Shown here: one piece after another, positions 12,649 to 25,479 of the stretch
Position numbering within the stretch: the first letter of the stretch is position 1
Layout of the letters: the number at the start of each line of letters is the position of its first letter
NCBI GenBank assembly: GCA_030272155.1
Contig: CP126200.1
Span: forward strand, 496,001-560,000
DNA: 64,000 nucleotides
Direction: 5' to 3'
Source: Tetradesmus obliquus
Taxonomy: Eukaryota > Chlorophyta > Chlorophyceae > Sphaeropleales > Scenedesmaceae
The notes under the pieces: model-generated
Database searches by the model: none
What the model was told of the DNA's origin: nothing
What the model saw: the letters and a program-made list of their open reading frames with translations, nothing else
Program-made: the position numbers and the translations under genes

Positions 12649-14638
12649 TGCTGCTCCTGCTGGTGGTGGTGGTTGTGGTAGTGGTGGTGCTGCTGCTGCT
12701 GCTGCTGCACTCCTGCTGCCCAGTGCGCCAAAATATGCACGCTGCACTATTTTTACACTGCTAGCAGCAACCTAGGTGCAGGCGTGCGCTGTCATTAGCT
12801 CTCGTATATTGTTCGACATCACAGATTTCAGAAGGCAATGCATGTCCCTGCATGTGTGGGCTACTGGTTTCCACCCTGGCACTGCCTGGCGTCCACACAG
12901 CTTCTGCGTACAGCTGGCAGCGCCGCTGCCAGTGCATCACGGCTAAGTTGGCGATTTGCAACCCAAGAGCGCGGAAGCTGACGCATTTAGTGCCTTACCT
13001 GTGCTTGGCACTTTCAGCTTGAATGCACTATGTGGGCACTGCTAGCTGCTGCCAGCGCTGTTGGCTGTCGTTGTCCTGCTGACAGGCGAATCCAAAGGGT
13101 CCAACAGTGATGTACTGCCAGTACGCGTGCGGCACAGTACTGTGCAGTACCACTGTGACAGACACAAATTGGCGCCCTGCAGAGTGCACCAGAACGTGCA
13201 GCACAGCGCATAATGGTTGATAAACCTATATTGCCATCACGATACCCGCTGATCGTAGCAAGCGTCAAGCGAGCTGACCTCGCTGTAGCATCCCACTCAC
13301 TGCCGCACGCCTGCCTGCCAGGCCATCACGTTCATCAGAACACGGTACGCTGGTGGGCTAGTCAGCAACCACGTGGCAGAACATTCACAAAAGGCGTGCT
13401 GCAGCGGCCTTGCACAGGTCAGTCTGTGAGAACTCACCAGAGTGACAGCAGCTTTGCCTCGTATGACGTGCTGCCTAGGATTTCGTGCTGTTAGTTGCTA
13501 GAAAGAAGCACGTGACGCGTGAGAATGGCCTCAGCTGGCTTCAGTGCAAGCTCACGTGCCACCTAGTATTTCCTCTCACGGCGCTGCATTGCGGAGTGCA
13601 TCCAGGTGTATGAACGAGTAACTCACTAACAGGCTTAACCACGGACGTTGTTCTGTTGGAATGCGAGGAGAGATCCCAAACCCCGCCACTGATTACTACC
13701 GTATTGTCTCGGTACGAAATCCTGGCGCTTCCAGCCATGGGCGCCAGCTTCGGATGATGTGTTTCGACAACACTAGAACTCAGAGGAACGAAACCAGCTT
13801 CTCCACTGCACGCAGTAAGAGCTTCTGCACTGGGAGCAAGTTCACAGCTCAGATTGCATAATTTGTGTGGTACACGACGGGAACACAGCCCGTTTCCGAG
13901 CCAATGACAGGCTCATTGGGCAACCACTACATCAACCATCCTTGCAGCAGCATAGAGAGTTGCAGGCTGCCAGCTGTCTCGGCATCAGTGTGCATGATGC
14001 CTGAGCCCACCCCGACCCCTGAACAAGGCCGCATGCCTCACACGCCCTGGACCCATGTGCAAAGCTTTCATACAACAGTGCAAGCCTCAGCACTCGGTAC
14101 TGAACCCCGCTCAGCTCAGCACAGCACATTAGAATTACACGATGCCCTGCTGGCTCACTTGCGCCATGCTGCAGTACAAAAGAGTTCCACTTCATCTGCA
14201 GGCCGAACCAACAGCAAGCAGCTCTATCTACGTTATGAGAAGCACAGCCACGATGCAGCAGCATCCTAAATACGCATCAACTTGGTTGGACCCACCCTCA
14301 CAATGCCAACAGGATTCATGTGCATGATGCGTACAAATGTCCGCAGCAGCGGGGCAGCAACAAAAGCAGCAGTGGCAGCAACACAGCCGCACAGTACGCG
14401 TCACACAGCACGCACGCGTCAGCCTACGCTTGCTGCAGCAGCTGCAGGCTACACAGCACCAGCGCTACCGAATGCCTGCCTGCCAGAAGCAGGTTTGCAC
14501 CGCTTGCGCACTAAAGCCTCCTGCAGGGCAACTGCTGCTGATCAGTGCCGACACTAAGGCGCAGCAGTGCTGTCGCTGCTCCAATGCGCAAGCCGCTGCA
14601 GCTCATGCCTGCGCGCCCAGCAGTCGTGGCTCCGCTGC
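12214..14638. other. Intergenic region with CTG microsatellite
   Basis: No supported gene. It lies between the 5' end of the beta-helix gene and the 3' end of SKP1. It holds a (CTG)n tract at about 12591-12644 continuing imperfectly to 12709, and scattered GCAGTAC repeats near 13110-13150. ORFs here are low-complexity readings of the repeats. Confidence 0.5.
12591..12709. repeat. (CTG)n microsatellite, imperfect right half
   Basis: About 18 pure CTG units, then CTG/GTG variants. Confidence 0.95.
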
Positions 14639-16695
14639 TTAGTCGAAGGCCCACTGGTTCTCGCGGCGCACCTCCTCCTCCTCCTCAGGGGTGAAGTCGT
14701 TCTGCGGCAGCAGCAGCAGCAGCAGCAGCAGGAAGATACAGTCAGCACAGAGTAGGCTGACATGCCTGGCATGGTGTGCACCTAGGCAAGCTGGGGCGCA
14801 TGTAGCCGGCAGGATGACGAACTGCATGTGAGCAAGCAAGGCTCTGAGTATGCGGTTACTAGCGTGACAGACTCATGTCCTTGCATGACCTGCTTGAGCA
14901 TGCACTGCCTGCACTGTCTGCCGCTGCAGACTGGCACCACTGCCTCACCTTGATGTTGAAGGTCTTGCGGATCTCCTCGGGAGTCTTGCCTGCAAGCAGC
15001 AGCAGCAGCAGCAGCAGCGGTGTGAAACATAGGAGGCCTTGTTCGTTGTGGACGTGTGCTTCCAGGCAAGCAGACAAAAGGGATGCACAGCAACACGTGC
15101 ATTGCAATGCAGGCAGGCATGACCCCGAGCTGAGCTCGCTGCTTACACTTGTGTAAGCTGCACAGCTCAGGAGTGTCCACTAACCGCCACCACACACGAC
15201 TACACCACTGCAGTTCCTGCTGTTCCCGCTGCTGCCGTTTATGGCCAAGGTCAAAGCGCCAACTGCTACCCGACTGTTGCAATACCCTGCAAAATGTACA
15301 ACTGCCGCATGCTGCTGCTGTTGCCGTTGCTGCTGCTGCCGCTGCGCACCCTTGATCATGTTGGCCACTGTCTGGCAGGTGAGGTCCAGCAAGCCCTTGA
15401 TGTTGAGGTAGTTGGCTGCCTGCGCGGCGGCGGCAGCAGCAGCAGCAGCGGCGGCGCCAAACACACAGCAGCATGAGCACACACAGCCCATTGCAGCACG
15501 GCAAGGCATCTGCAAAGCAGACGTGCTAAGAAGATCAACACAACGCAGACAGCACACCGCGGGCCTGTCAACCATGATAGAAGTGCATGTAGCGGCTTGC
15601 AGGACAGCCGCATGGCCGCGCTGTACAGCCACCGCCTAGTTGCTGGCGTAACTATGTTCTGAACTCAGACAGCAGTGCATTTCCAGCGACATCTACCTGG
15701 CACATCCATCCAAGGTATCAGGCAGCAGTAGATGCAGCCGGGTGCTTGCACGCCAGCAATTATCCACTTGCACACAGTGCTCGCAGGACAACCGTGCGCC
15801 GCGCACCAACAGGATGACCTTGATCAGCTTGCAGGACAACCAGCATTGCACCACACACAGTGCTTGCAGAACTGCTATTGTTTACTTCTATGGCATTGTG
15901 GTGATCTGATGATGGGGATGAGTGCTTGCAGGACAGCGCTGCACCCTGCCACTCACCAGGATGAGGTCGAACAGCGTGGCCTGGTCCACCTTGACAAACT
16001 CGGTGTCCCACTGCTTGATGTCGTCCTCGCTCTTGGCGGGCTTGTCGTCCACCTTCTTGTTGGCCTCCACGTGGAACTTGCAGTACTCGATGACCTTGGC
16101 CAGGATCTTGCCGGGCACATTGGGCAGCGGGATGATGTCCTCAGTGCCCGTGTCTGCAGGAGGCAGCAGGAGAATGCAGCAGCAGCAAGCGCATGTGGTG
16201 CAAACAGAGGAGAGTTACAGGTTGGATGGTTATATGTGATTAGAGGTGAATCCTGCAAGTAAAAAAGTGGGTGGCATGATGTGCTGCATGCACAGCTGCT
16301 GCTGTTCATGTAACGACAGCAGCTGCTGCTCCAGAGGGGGGAAGCTTGGAGTGCCAAGGCGCATGCAGGCATGCAGCTGCGGTTTACAAATCAAAACATG
16401 CAGCTGATCAACCTGTTGCCAACGCACTCAGACGTGTGTGTGCTGAAAGCACAGCACGCAAGGCGTTGGATGGTTGCTGCTGCTGTTCTGCTGCTGTACC
16501 CCTTCCTGCCGTCCCCTCACCCTCAATCATGTTCTTCACTGTTTGTGACTCATTTGCGATCTCCTCGTCCACCTCGAACATCTGGTTATCACTGCTGGTA
16601 AGCTTCACCTGCAGGCCCACGCGCACTGTTCAGCACCTGCTGCTGCATGCACGCAGCGAGGCTGCCACCAAAGCGCATTGTACCTTGTTCGACAT
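14639..16695 (-). CDS. SKP1: SKP1 homolog, SCF ubiquitin ligase adaptor
   Basis: Six exons in phase on the minus strand: 16695-16684 (MSNK), 16608-16521, 16153-15957, 15419-15350, 14989-14949 and 14701-14639 (TAA), 156 residues, the usual SKP1 length. SKP1 bridges CUL1 to F-box proteins in SCF E3 ligases in nucleus and cytosol. Visible: the N-terminal BTB/POZ-like SKP1 fold ([16 protein letters not shown], then [18 protein letters not shown]), an acidic/Lys linker around residues 70-85, the F-box-binding helices ([20 protein letters not shown], then [13 protein letters not shown]) and the conserved C-terminal ENQWAFD. The 12-bp first coding exon is very short but supplies the only good ATG and keeps phase. 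The F-box gene at 39278-42082 is a possible partner, by family only. Confidence 0.95.
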
Positions 16696-18112
16696 GGTGC
16701 CTGTGTTTGATCAAAGCGCTACTGCTGATCCTGCTCTCTGGCCGCTGTACAACGCACAGACTGCAGGGCCGGAGTGTCCTTGCACCAGACGCTGCTACTT
16801 TAAACACGTCAAGAACACGTCAAGTGGAGAAAGAGCAGAGTGGAGTGCTTCGCAGCAGCCCTTTCTGTCCTGTGAATCACAGCAAATAGTGACCTGGGGT
16901 GTTGCTGCTGCAGAGAACAAGAAAGAGGCACGTAGAACGGCACTGTAGACGTTGAGGTTTGTCTTTCTGTTTGGGCCGCACGCCGTGGTTCTTGAAGTTA
17001 CAAGGCGGGAAATTTGTAACTGGCTGACGCTCCACTCGCTTCTGTCGCAGTGGCCGCTGCTCTTGCAAGGCAGCAGGTTCTGCTTGCAGTCCTATGATAT
17101 TGGCCTGGGGCTGCTCGCTCCGGGTGAATCTCGCTGAGCTGCGCTACAGGCTTCAATCACCATCAAAAGCCGTCTCAGTGAACCAGCTGTCCATGGTTTC
17201 CTGCAGGCTTGCTGCACTGCAAGCCTTGCAAGATCCTTGCATACCAATCAAGTACCAATGGCTTACAAAGCAATGCACCATATAATCAGGCAGACTGAGA
17301 GATAGAGGGGACATGGCTGTACTTCACCCTAAACGCTTTCCCCTGCAGAGCAGACAACAGCAGCCACACCTGGCAGATCACCACCAGCATCTGCAACGTT
17401 GACCAACATCGTGAATCAACAGCACGTGCTGACAGTGGCGTGCAGTGATACACCATTAGCACTGTACCGGCAAGAAGTGACCAGCACCGATACCACATTC
17501 ATGCCGGAACCCAGGCGCTGAGCATCACTGCTCCATCTAACCTCAGGAAAACATAGTGTAGGACTATCAGCAAGGCAGCCGTACAATGCCCACAACATGA
17601 TACTTGTCCAGTGCTATAATACACCAAGATAGCGCACAAAACTAGTAGGCTAGCTGGCCTGGCCTGCCAACTGCACTATCAGCTGTTGACGATACATAAT
17701 CAGCGAACAACCTACATGGCAAAACTGCATACAAGGTCGTGGCGCTGAAAACTTGCTCTTTACTACAGCTACGAGAGCAGCGAAGATGGGCCAAGCAGTT
17801 GCTGAGTTCTACTCAGTAGCACGCTACAGACCTCTAGAAGAGCCATGCCGCATGCAAAATGGCATGGCAATGCGCACTTGCTGCACTGCTGAATCCTGCA
17901 TCAACTCAGGAAGGCTTCCTGCAAACACCCTCCTGCATACTACGAGGCCAGCGCTGCAGTACTGCTGAGCATCAGAGCACTCGCGGCTCTTCACATCTGT
18001 ACGAGCGCGCACCACACCCTATTCTAACACCCGCTTGCCAGCGGCTGCACCATCGCATCTAACAACCTGCCAGCAACCTCGCAAGCAGTTCAGGCTCAGC
18101 ATCAACCACAAC
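16696..18112. other. Intergenic region upstream of SKP1
   Basis: No supported gene. It contains the SKP1 upstream region and the presumed 3' UTR of the PP2C gene. No clear repeat was seen. Confidence 0.45.
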
Positions 18113-19074
18113 TCAAGCCTGCTGTGCCTGTGGTGCTGCAGCAGGGCCAGGGCCACCCCTGCCCCTGCCCCTGTAACCCCCACCCCCACCACGAGGCCTA
18201 CCAGCATACCCCTCACCACCCCTGCCGCCACCACGACCACCTGCATAAGCATGGTTGTACCCCGCACTGCGCTGCTCGCCTGCACCCTCAGCACCACCGC
18301 CGCTGCCGCCGCCGCTGCTGCTGCCACGGCCAAAGTCGTTGCCAGCCGGCCGAGGCACTACCCTCACCGCTGCCGGCGGCTGCTGCTGCTGCTGCTGTGG
18401 CTTGGGCTTGTGCAGCGCTGCAGCGGCGGCACTGCTCGCTGCTGCTGCTGCAGCGGCGGCAGCATCTGGCGCGCCTGCCCCCGCATCCGCACTCGCACGC
18501 GGCGCGTGCTGCTGCCGCTGCTGCCTCGGGAAGTGCCCGCCTGCGGAGTGAGCCGCAGCACCTGCGTGCTGGCGCTGGTCAGACCCTCCCAGGCCATGGT
18601 GTGCTGCATCTGCTGCAGCATCAGCATGGTAGCCGCCATCTGCTGCAGGCCCAGGCCCATACCCGCCCCTGCCACCCCTGCCGCCGCGCCTGCCGCCGCC
18701 GAAGCGGCCGCCGCGGCCGCCGGCAAACCTCTCCCCTGCATGCTGCTGCTCCCTGCCAGGCGCACCCTCAGCTCCATAGCCGCCCTGCTGCTGCTGTGGT
18801 TGGTGCTGTTCGCTGCCGTCATGTTGCTGCTGGTACTGCTGCCGGGCAGGGCCAGGCCCACGCTCCCTCCTAGGCGGCCTATCAGGCCTCTCTCCCCGCT
18901 TCCCATGCTGCTGCTGCTGCTCACTGCGATCGCCCCTACCACCAAACTCACCCCTACCCCCAAAGCCCCTGCCTCCTCCCCTGCCACCACGCACCCCGCC
19001 CCTGCCACCCTCACGCCCCAGCCCCACAGCAGCAGTAGATGCCGCTGCAGAGGCCTCTGCAGCCTCACCCCCAG

Positions 19075-19109
<35 letters not shown>

Positions 19110-19907
19110 GGACCGCCTGCAGCATCCCTAGGAGGCCTGCCATCCCGCCTGAAGCCACCCCTGCTGCTGCTGCTGCGCTCACCGCGGCGCCTGAAGCCAT
19201 CCCTAGGGCCCTCTGCAGCACCTGCCCCCTCAACAGCCCCCGACAAGCCAGCAGCAGCAGCAGCAGCAGCGCTGTCCAACGCATCCTGGCCTGTCGCATG
19301 CGGCTCTTCTCTGTAGCTAGTGCTGTCCCTGCCCCTACCCCTGCCCCTGCCACCCCGCCCGCCCCTGCCACCGCGCCTGCCGCCAGGGCCAGCCTGCTCC
19401 TGATCGGATTGCTGCTGCTGCTGCCGCGGCTGCCGCTGCAGCCCACCGGTAGCTGCTGCCTCTGCCCGCAGCTGCTGCTCAAACGACACATATCCGTTTG
19501 CAGCCACGCCGCTGCCACCCACAGTGGTCCATCCATCATCTGCTGTTGCCGCTGCTGCTGCTGCCTGCTGCGCCTCAGCCTGCTGCTGCTGCTGCAGCAG
19601 CAGCTCCTGCTGGACCTCTGGGATCACTGCATCCACATCAATGCGCAGCGCTGCAAGCTCCTTGTATGTATCAGACAACCCCGCCCCACTCGCCTCTGCC
19701 TCAGCAGCAGCAGCCAGCTCTGCCAGCCTTGCTGCCTCAGCCTGCTCAGCCTCATATGCCCGCTGCTGCGCCGCCCGCAGCAGCCGCAGCGCAGTGCTGC
19801 GCCGCGCAGCAGCAGACTCGCGCCAGTGCCCCGTGCTGCCTGCTGCCATTGCCGTGATGCTCGCCGCAGTCTGCAGCTCCCCTGCCGCATCTGCACTCTC
19901 TGCACCA

Positions 19908-19941
<34 letters not shown>

Positions 19942-22900
19942 CCACTTCAAGCAGCGGCCGCATGATCTGGCAGGGCTCCACAGCATCCCTTGCAGGGCCC
20001 AGCATCAGCGCAGGGGGCCTGCTGTCGCTGCTGCTCGGGACCAAGTCCACAACTAGGACAGAGATGTCGTCACGCAGGCCCTTCTTCTTGAGCGCTGCTG
20101 CTGCCAGCTTCTTGGCGGCGGCGTCAGTGGAGGAGTTGCGCACCTGTGAGAAGCGGCGGCAGCAGCGGCGTGAGGTGAGTGAGAGCACGTGACATGGACG
20201 CAGCAGGAGCTGCGTTTGATGATGATGAGGCAGCATATGAGCAGCGCACTGCTGGTGAAGCAGGGCATGTACAATGGGAGACACAGTGCTGTGCAACGCC
20301 GCAGTGTGACCATACCTAGGAGCAGCTGCTCTACAAAGTGCATGAGCTGCCCCTGGTGCATGTGCTAACTGTTACAACTGCATGTGCTGCCACAGAGAGC
20401 ACTATTTGCATATGCTGCTGCTGGTGTATGAGGCACAGGACTCACCTGGTGTATCATGGACTTGGGCTGCATGTGGTCCCACACGCCGTGCAAGAGAATA
20501 TCAACATATGCCGCTGTTGCTGCCGCTGCTAGCTGTGGTGCTCACCTGGTGGATCATGGACTTGGGCTGCAAAGTCAACAGTAACTCACAAACTAACTAC
20601 AGCAATGAATCCATCAGCGCTCACCTGGTGGATCATGGACTTGGGCTGCATGTGGTCCCACACGCCATCAGATGCAATGACCAGCCGACCGCCGGTGGTG
20701 GGCAGCGTGACGTGGCGGATCTCAGGCACAGCAATCACCTGCGACAGCAGCAGCAGCAGCAGCAGCAGAACACCACAGGGTCAACAAGCGGAGGCGAAAG
20801 GAGAGGCAGCTGCGTTGCTTCAGCAGTAGGAGCTGCCAGCACTGCGCATGCAACCGACAAAATGCAGCAAACACCAGGTTGAATATCAAGGCCATGCGCA
20901 AGGCGCCTGCTGCCCCCGCCAAACTCACCAGTGCTGGCAACAATGGCTTTGCCAGCAACAACTGCCCGCAACCGAAGCGCCACGCAAAAGAACCTGTGGC
21001 CCTGCCATTGCACTGCCAGCATTAACTGGCAATGCATGCTTTCACACCTGTGGCGCGTGTGGGTCGCCCAGGCTCCTGCTCATGGCCAGCCCGCCCGGCC
21101 ACACGCGGTCGGGGCCCACCGGCACGCCGTCAGCAGTGGACTTGCAGATCTCGCCTGCAGATAGGGGTGGCAGCAACGGAGCCAAGTCAGCAGGAATGAA
21201 GGTGGCTGCGCAAGGCACACAGGCACGGCAGCAGGACCTTCTGAACCTACAGCAGCACGACCTCCGGCAGCCAGGGTGCGCGCGCGCTCCCTGACGTTGT
21301 CGTCGATCCTGTGGTTGCCACTCAGCGCGATGGCCACCTTTCCAGTGTCCAGGAACGCCGCGCTATCTCCCACACTGGCCACGATCGGCTCCCAGCCCGC
21401 CACCAGCGCCAACACAATCACACAGCCCAAAACATATCATCACACGCAGCTGCAACATAGCACAGCACGCACAGCCAGTGCAACAAAGCAAACACAGCGA
21501 GCACACACAGCAGCAGCGCCACGCACCACCAGCAGCCAAGATGCGCATGCGCCCTGCAACATTATCATCAATCCTGTGGTTGCCGCTGAGCGCAATCACT
21601 TCCTTTCCGGTGTCCAGGAAGGCAGCGCTGTCTCTCGCATTTGCCATAATCAGCTCCCAGCCCACCACCAGACACCCACACCACCAACGCTAGGCGCAGC
21701 CAGCGCACTGTGCAAAGAGCAAGCCAAGCCGCAGCTTCAAACGCACCTCCTGCGGCTAGGATGCGTGCGCGCTCCGCGACGTTGTCGTCAATCCTGTGGT
21801 TGCCGCTGAGTGCTATCACTTCCTTGCCAGTGTCCAGGAACGCTGCGCTGTCGCCCACGTTTGCCACGATCAGCTCCCAGCCCACCACCAGCGCCAGCGT
21901 GGCAGTTGCACCGCTGGAGCGGTGGCGGGCACGGCACGCCTTGTCTGCTTCCAGGAATCCTGCAAACAGCGCCTGCGGGGCAGCAGAACAGGCGGCAGCA
22001 GCAGCAGCAGCAGCCGCAGCAGCGGCGGCGGCGGCAGCAGGCACAACCCAAACAATGAATAGATGTGTGGCGGGCGCGGCATGCCTGGTGGCCCTTCAGG
22101 CGGCCCGCAAACAGCTCCTGCTGGAACAGGTTCGCAGGACAGTGTCAAGCAGACCGCACCAGGGCAGCAGCCGGACAAGCCGCGCTGTTGCCGGACGCAA
22201 AACGGCGAGCTGCCGACGCAGCACAGCCGGAAAGTGCTGAAGGACACGTTGAAGGACACGTCGTTCATGGCCTATGGCATCATTCGCCTCACCTTAGGCA
22301 GCCGCTCCACCAGTGCCTCCTGTGCAGCCCACACCGCCCTGTCCTCCTCAGTCACATCCACGCCCCACGCCTCACTGCACGCCTCATCATCCACGCCATC
22401 CGCTGCTGCTGCTGCTGCTGCTGCAGACGCCTGTCGGCTGGGCCCGCTGCTGCTGCTGCTGCTGCCGTCTACGCAGCGGTCTGCCAGGCGCATGACCATG
22501 GGCAGCAGCTCCTTGGAGGCGAAAGTGGCTGCAGGCTTGCCGCCGTGGCCGTCAAAAATGCCAAAGGCGGAGAAGGAGGTGGCCACTGCGGCAGCAGCAG
22601 CAGCACGCAGGCGGAGCAACTGACAGTCAGCAACCTCCACATGCAACGGGTGCGCGGGCACGACCAGACAGCACGCAGCACGCAGCATGCAGCATGAGGG
22701 CGGTGACAAGAGGATCTGCTGCAGCTGCTGCGGCAACCCCGTACAGCTGACCTTTCCTCCACAGGCACACTGCCCTCGCCCATGCACTGCAGCACAACGG
22801 ACGCAACCCACACGCAGACCTTACTGGCTCTCCTGTACCACATCTGCCCCGCCACATTCACACACACCCACAAACGCACCGTCGCTGCCTGCAGGCGTCC

Positions 22901-23277
22901 AGCTGCAGCCCTTCAGGTTGAGCCCCTTGTCCTCCCCCTTCACATCATGCTTGTCCAAGCATGAATGCACAGTAGGGCCGTGCAGCAGCGACTGCGGCAG
23001 CAGCAGCGGCACCTCCGGCGACGCTGCGAGCTCGCTGCTGCCAGCGACAGCCTCCTCACTGAAATGCGACATGTAGTTGTCCGAGGTGAAGAGGATGGGA
23101 GGTGCAACAGACCCTTGCCGACTTGGTTGCTGCTGCTGTCTGCTGCTGCCAGCCGGGCTGCTGCTGCTGCTGCTGCTGCTGTTGGGCTGCTCCTGCTGTT
23201 GCTGCTGTTGTACTACAGTGTCGTCGGCGCCTTCGCTGCTGATGGCATCAACAAACACTTCGTCCTCCTCAGGCTCC

Positions 23278-23354
<77 letters not shown>

Positions 23355-24926
23355 AGGTGCGGCTGCTTCAGCTGCAGCCGCTTCCGGCTCTGCATTATCT
23401 GCCGCTGTGGCGTCATCCCCGGCCTTGGACTTCTTCTTTTTCTTTTTCTTGGCCCCGCGGCGCTTCTTTGCCTTTTTCTGCTGCTGCTCGGTGTCGCCTG
23501 CTGCCTCAGGCTCATCATCGTCTTCATCATCCTCGTCATCTGCAGCTACATCCTCTGCTGCTGCTGCTGGTGCTGCTGCTGCTGCTGCTGCCGGCACCTG
23601 GTCTGCAGCTGCATCAGCATCATCAGCCGCCTCTGCTGCTGCCTGCTTGAGCTGCTGCTGCTGCTGATGGTTGCCGTTAGCTGTTGGCGCTGCTTGCGAC
23701 TCTGGCGCTGTGGGCGTGCTTGGGGCTGTAGAGCACAGAACATACAAAAGCAGCAGCAGCAGCAGCAGCACCAGCAGAAGATCAGTGGTGTCTTGTCCAG
23801 AAACTGTTAGTCACATTTGTGCGCTGCGCTGCCAGGAGTGCACGAATGGTACTGGGGCGTAATGCGCCATGCAGATCACGTGTGTACACACAAACTAGGC
23901 ACCATACAAACAGCTGCGGTGGAAATGTATTTGCTGCATCGCTCAGCAACAAGCTGCTCAGTTCACCCTTATCTGCAAAGGATCACGTCTGAACAGCAGC
24001 ACCAATGCATAACTGGCACTCGGCTACCGCTGCAGCTGCAGCTGCACACGCCATCTGTAGCAGCTGCTCACCGCTGCTGGTTGCGTCGCTGAAGTGCTCT
24101 GGCCCGTCAACGTCCTGCTCAGCAGCTGAGTCCCTGTCTTCCTCGGCAGCTGCTGCTGGTTCTGCCTTGCCTGCGCGCAGCAGCCTGCAGGACAATAGAA
24201 GCAGGGCATTGCCAGAAAGTTCTGTGAGCGCCTTGTTCATGTCACCACGCTGATTGACTTTGCAAAGCATAACAATATATGTTTGCAAGTAACGGTAGGT
24301 GCAGTAAACGGTCAATGGCAGCGTCCTTCTCGGCTTGCAGGAGGGTGTTGAAGGCAGTCCATAATATGTGCTGGCACAGCTGGCAGGCACATTTCCTTGG
24401 CAGGCACAACAGCCTCACCTGAACGTAAACCTGGACTGCTTCTTGCTGAACTTGGCCTCTAGGTTATCCGGAAAGACGTAACCTGCAGAGATCAAGCACG
24501 GCAGGTTGCTCAGCATGCAGCAGCAAGGCTGACTGCTGCTTGACCAGTGCCCGCCAGAAACAGACTATGTGGCTTGCACCGGCTGCAGGCAGCGTGAAGT
24601 AAATTCGATCGTTGTACTGATACCTACCGTCAAGCTTGACGCATCCAAGCCTGCCCTTGACGGGTGTCTCGAAGTGAATAGCAATCTTGCCTTTGCTCAA
24701 GGGGTCCAGCTCGTAAGAGAGGTCGACCTCCCTGCTCGAAAATACCAACAGTGTTGATTAGATACCAGTGCGCTAGACACCGAGGGCAAAAGGCACCTGC
24801 TAGCAACAAGCCCACCCACCACACTCACCTGCCAGGCACATCCTTAGGTATGTAGCAGTGCAGCAGGGCCTCAGATGGTGTGTCACTATCTTGAAGCTCA
24901 TATCGAACTTGACCTGCAGCCTGCAT
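18113..24926 (-). CDS. PP2C-type protein phosphatase with N-terminal extension and long RGG-rich tail
   Basis: Ten exons in phase on the minus strand: 24926-24829, 24731-24628, 24482-24419, 24184-24072, 23725-22880, 22585-22293, 21972-21747, 21154-21048, 20738-20625 and 20143-18113 (TGA), 1331 residues. PP2C phosphatases are metal-dependent Ser/Thr phosphatases. The domain runs from about residue 380 to 690 with FGIFDGHGG (about 418), GATATLALVVGWELIVANVG then DS (about 530-550), AMSRSLGD (about 605), IASDGVWD (about 640) and RDDISVLVVDL (about 680), so the metal-binding Asp residues are present. Before it lie an unrecognised ~110-residue segment (LSKGKIAIHFETPVKGRLGC), an acidic/Lys-rich low-complexity region and a poly-Ala run. 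After it come Gln/Ala-rich sequence and some 400 residues of RGG/RG repeats as in RNA-binding proteins. Less certain: the start (first in-frame ATG of a longer open frame) and whether the first four exons belong to this gene; phase supports it. Confidence 0.8.
20441..20570 (-). repeat. Two partial copies of the 3' end of the PP2C exon 20738-20625
   Basis: At 20489-20441 and 20570-20541 the exon end (MQPKSMIHQ) recurs with its GTGAGT/GTGAGC donor. The first also keeps the preceding GVWDH codons. Both lie in the intron downstream of the real exon. Confidence 0.85.
21259..21672 (-). repeat. Two partial copies of the PP2C exon 21972-21747 (NVGDS exon)
   Basis: Minus-strand segments 21672-21525 and 21415-21259 each encode a version of VGWEL...DSAAFLDTGK...LSGNHRIDDNV...LAAGG followed by a GT donor. 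The first reads NARDS where NVGDS is needed; the second keeps SVGDS. Neither has the 5' part of the exon (ALFAGFLEADKACRARH). Confidence 0.85.
22067..22135 (-). repeat. Partial copy of the 5' end of the PP2C exon 21972-21747
   Basis: An AG acceptor followed by a reading ELFAGRLKGHQACRARH, clearly related to ALFAGFLEADKACRARH of the real exon, lies just upstream in the gene's sense. Confidence 0.75.
23286..23354. repeat. (CTG)n tract coding poly-Ala in the PP2C gene
   Basis: About 22 CTG units within the 846-bp coding exon; on the minus strand they are read as GCA, giving about 24 alanines. Confidence 0.95.
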
Positions 24927-25479
24927 GCTGAGGCTGGGCCTGGTTTCGCTGGCCTGGTCACTGCTGACCTTGCTGTCTCTTGGTTGGGCGTGTTGTTCAC
25001 CGTCCGTTAGTGTAGGTCTTTTGTTTTGTTCGACGCCAAGTGATCCCACCGTGCAGAACTGATAGAAGAGGGCGATCACCCTCCAGGAACGGAAGGACAA
25101 GCAAATGACAATGACTGTACCCAAGCAGCGAATCAGCGACTACTACAAGCTTTTGACTTTATAAGAAACTATAATTGCAGCAAATTATGTTGTCTAAGAC
25201 TGCAGGTCACCTCACCACCGACTGAGTATTGTGTGCTTCTCAAGTGCATTGCCTGATGCACTGCTGCTACCAACCTGATCAACTGCCGATTGTTTCTTGC
25301 TTTCTTCTTTCTTGACAACAGCCACTAGTCATCATAGTTTCTGCCAGCTGTTTCAGCAGTAGCACTTCCTGACAACACAGATCTGCCCTGACACAGCACA
25401 GGACCACTGCCACAGCAGGTCTGCAGAGGCTGCAGCACAGCACAGCTGCTAGTCAACCCAACAGCCCAGCTTTGCAGGA
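24927..25479. promoter_or_regulatory. Divergent upstream region of the PP2C (-) and AHL (+) genes
   Basis: 553 bp between the chosen start codons of two divergent genes; presumed to hold both promoters and the 5' UTRs. TTTATAAG near 25158 is TATA-like but not proven. A TTTGCAG acceptor just before the AHL ATG suggests a 5' UTR intron. Confidence 0.45.

Noticed and set aside
13865-14557. Several 60-134-residue open frames upstream of the SKP1 3' end
   Set aside because: Overlapping frames of similar length, low complexity, no family features.
18035-20056. 673-residue open frame on the plus strand
   Set aside because: It is antisense to the RGG-coding exon of the PP2C gene; the GC-rich Gly/Arg repeats keep the opposite strand open. 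Its product is low-complexity Ala/Pro/Leu with no domain or splice support.
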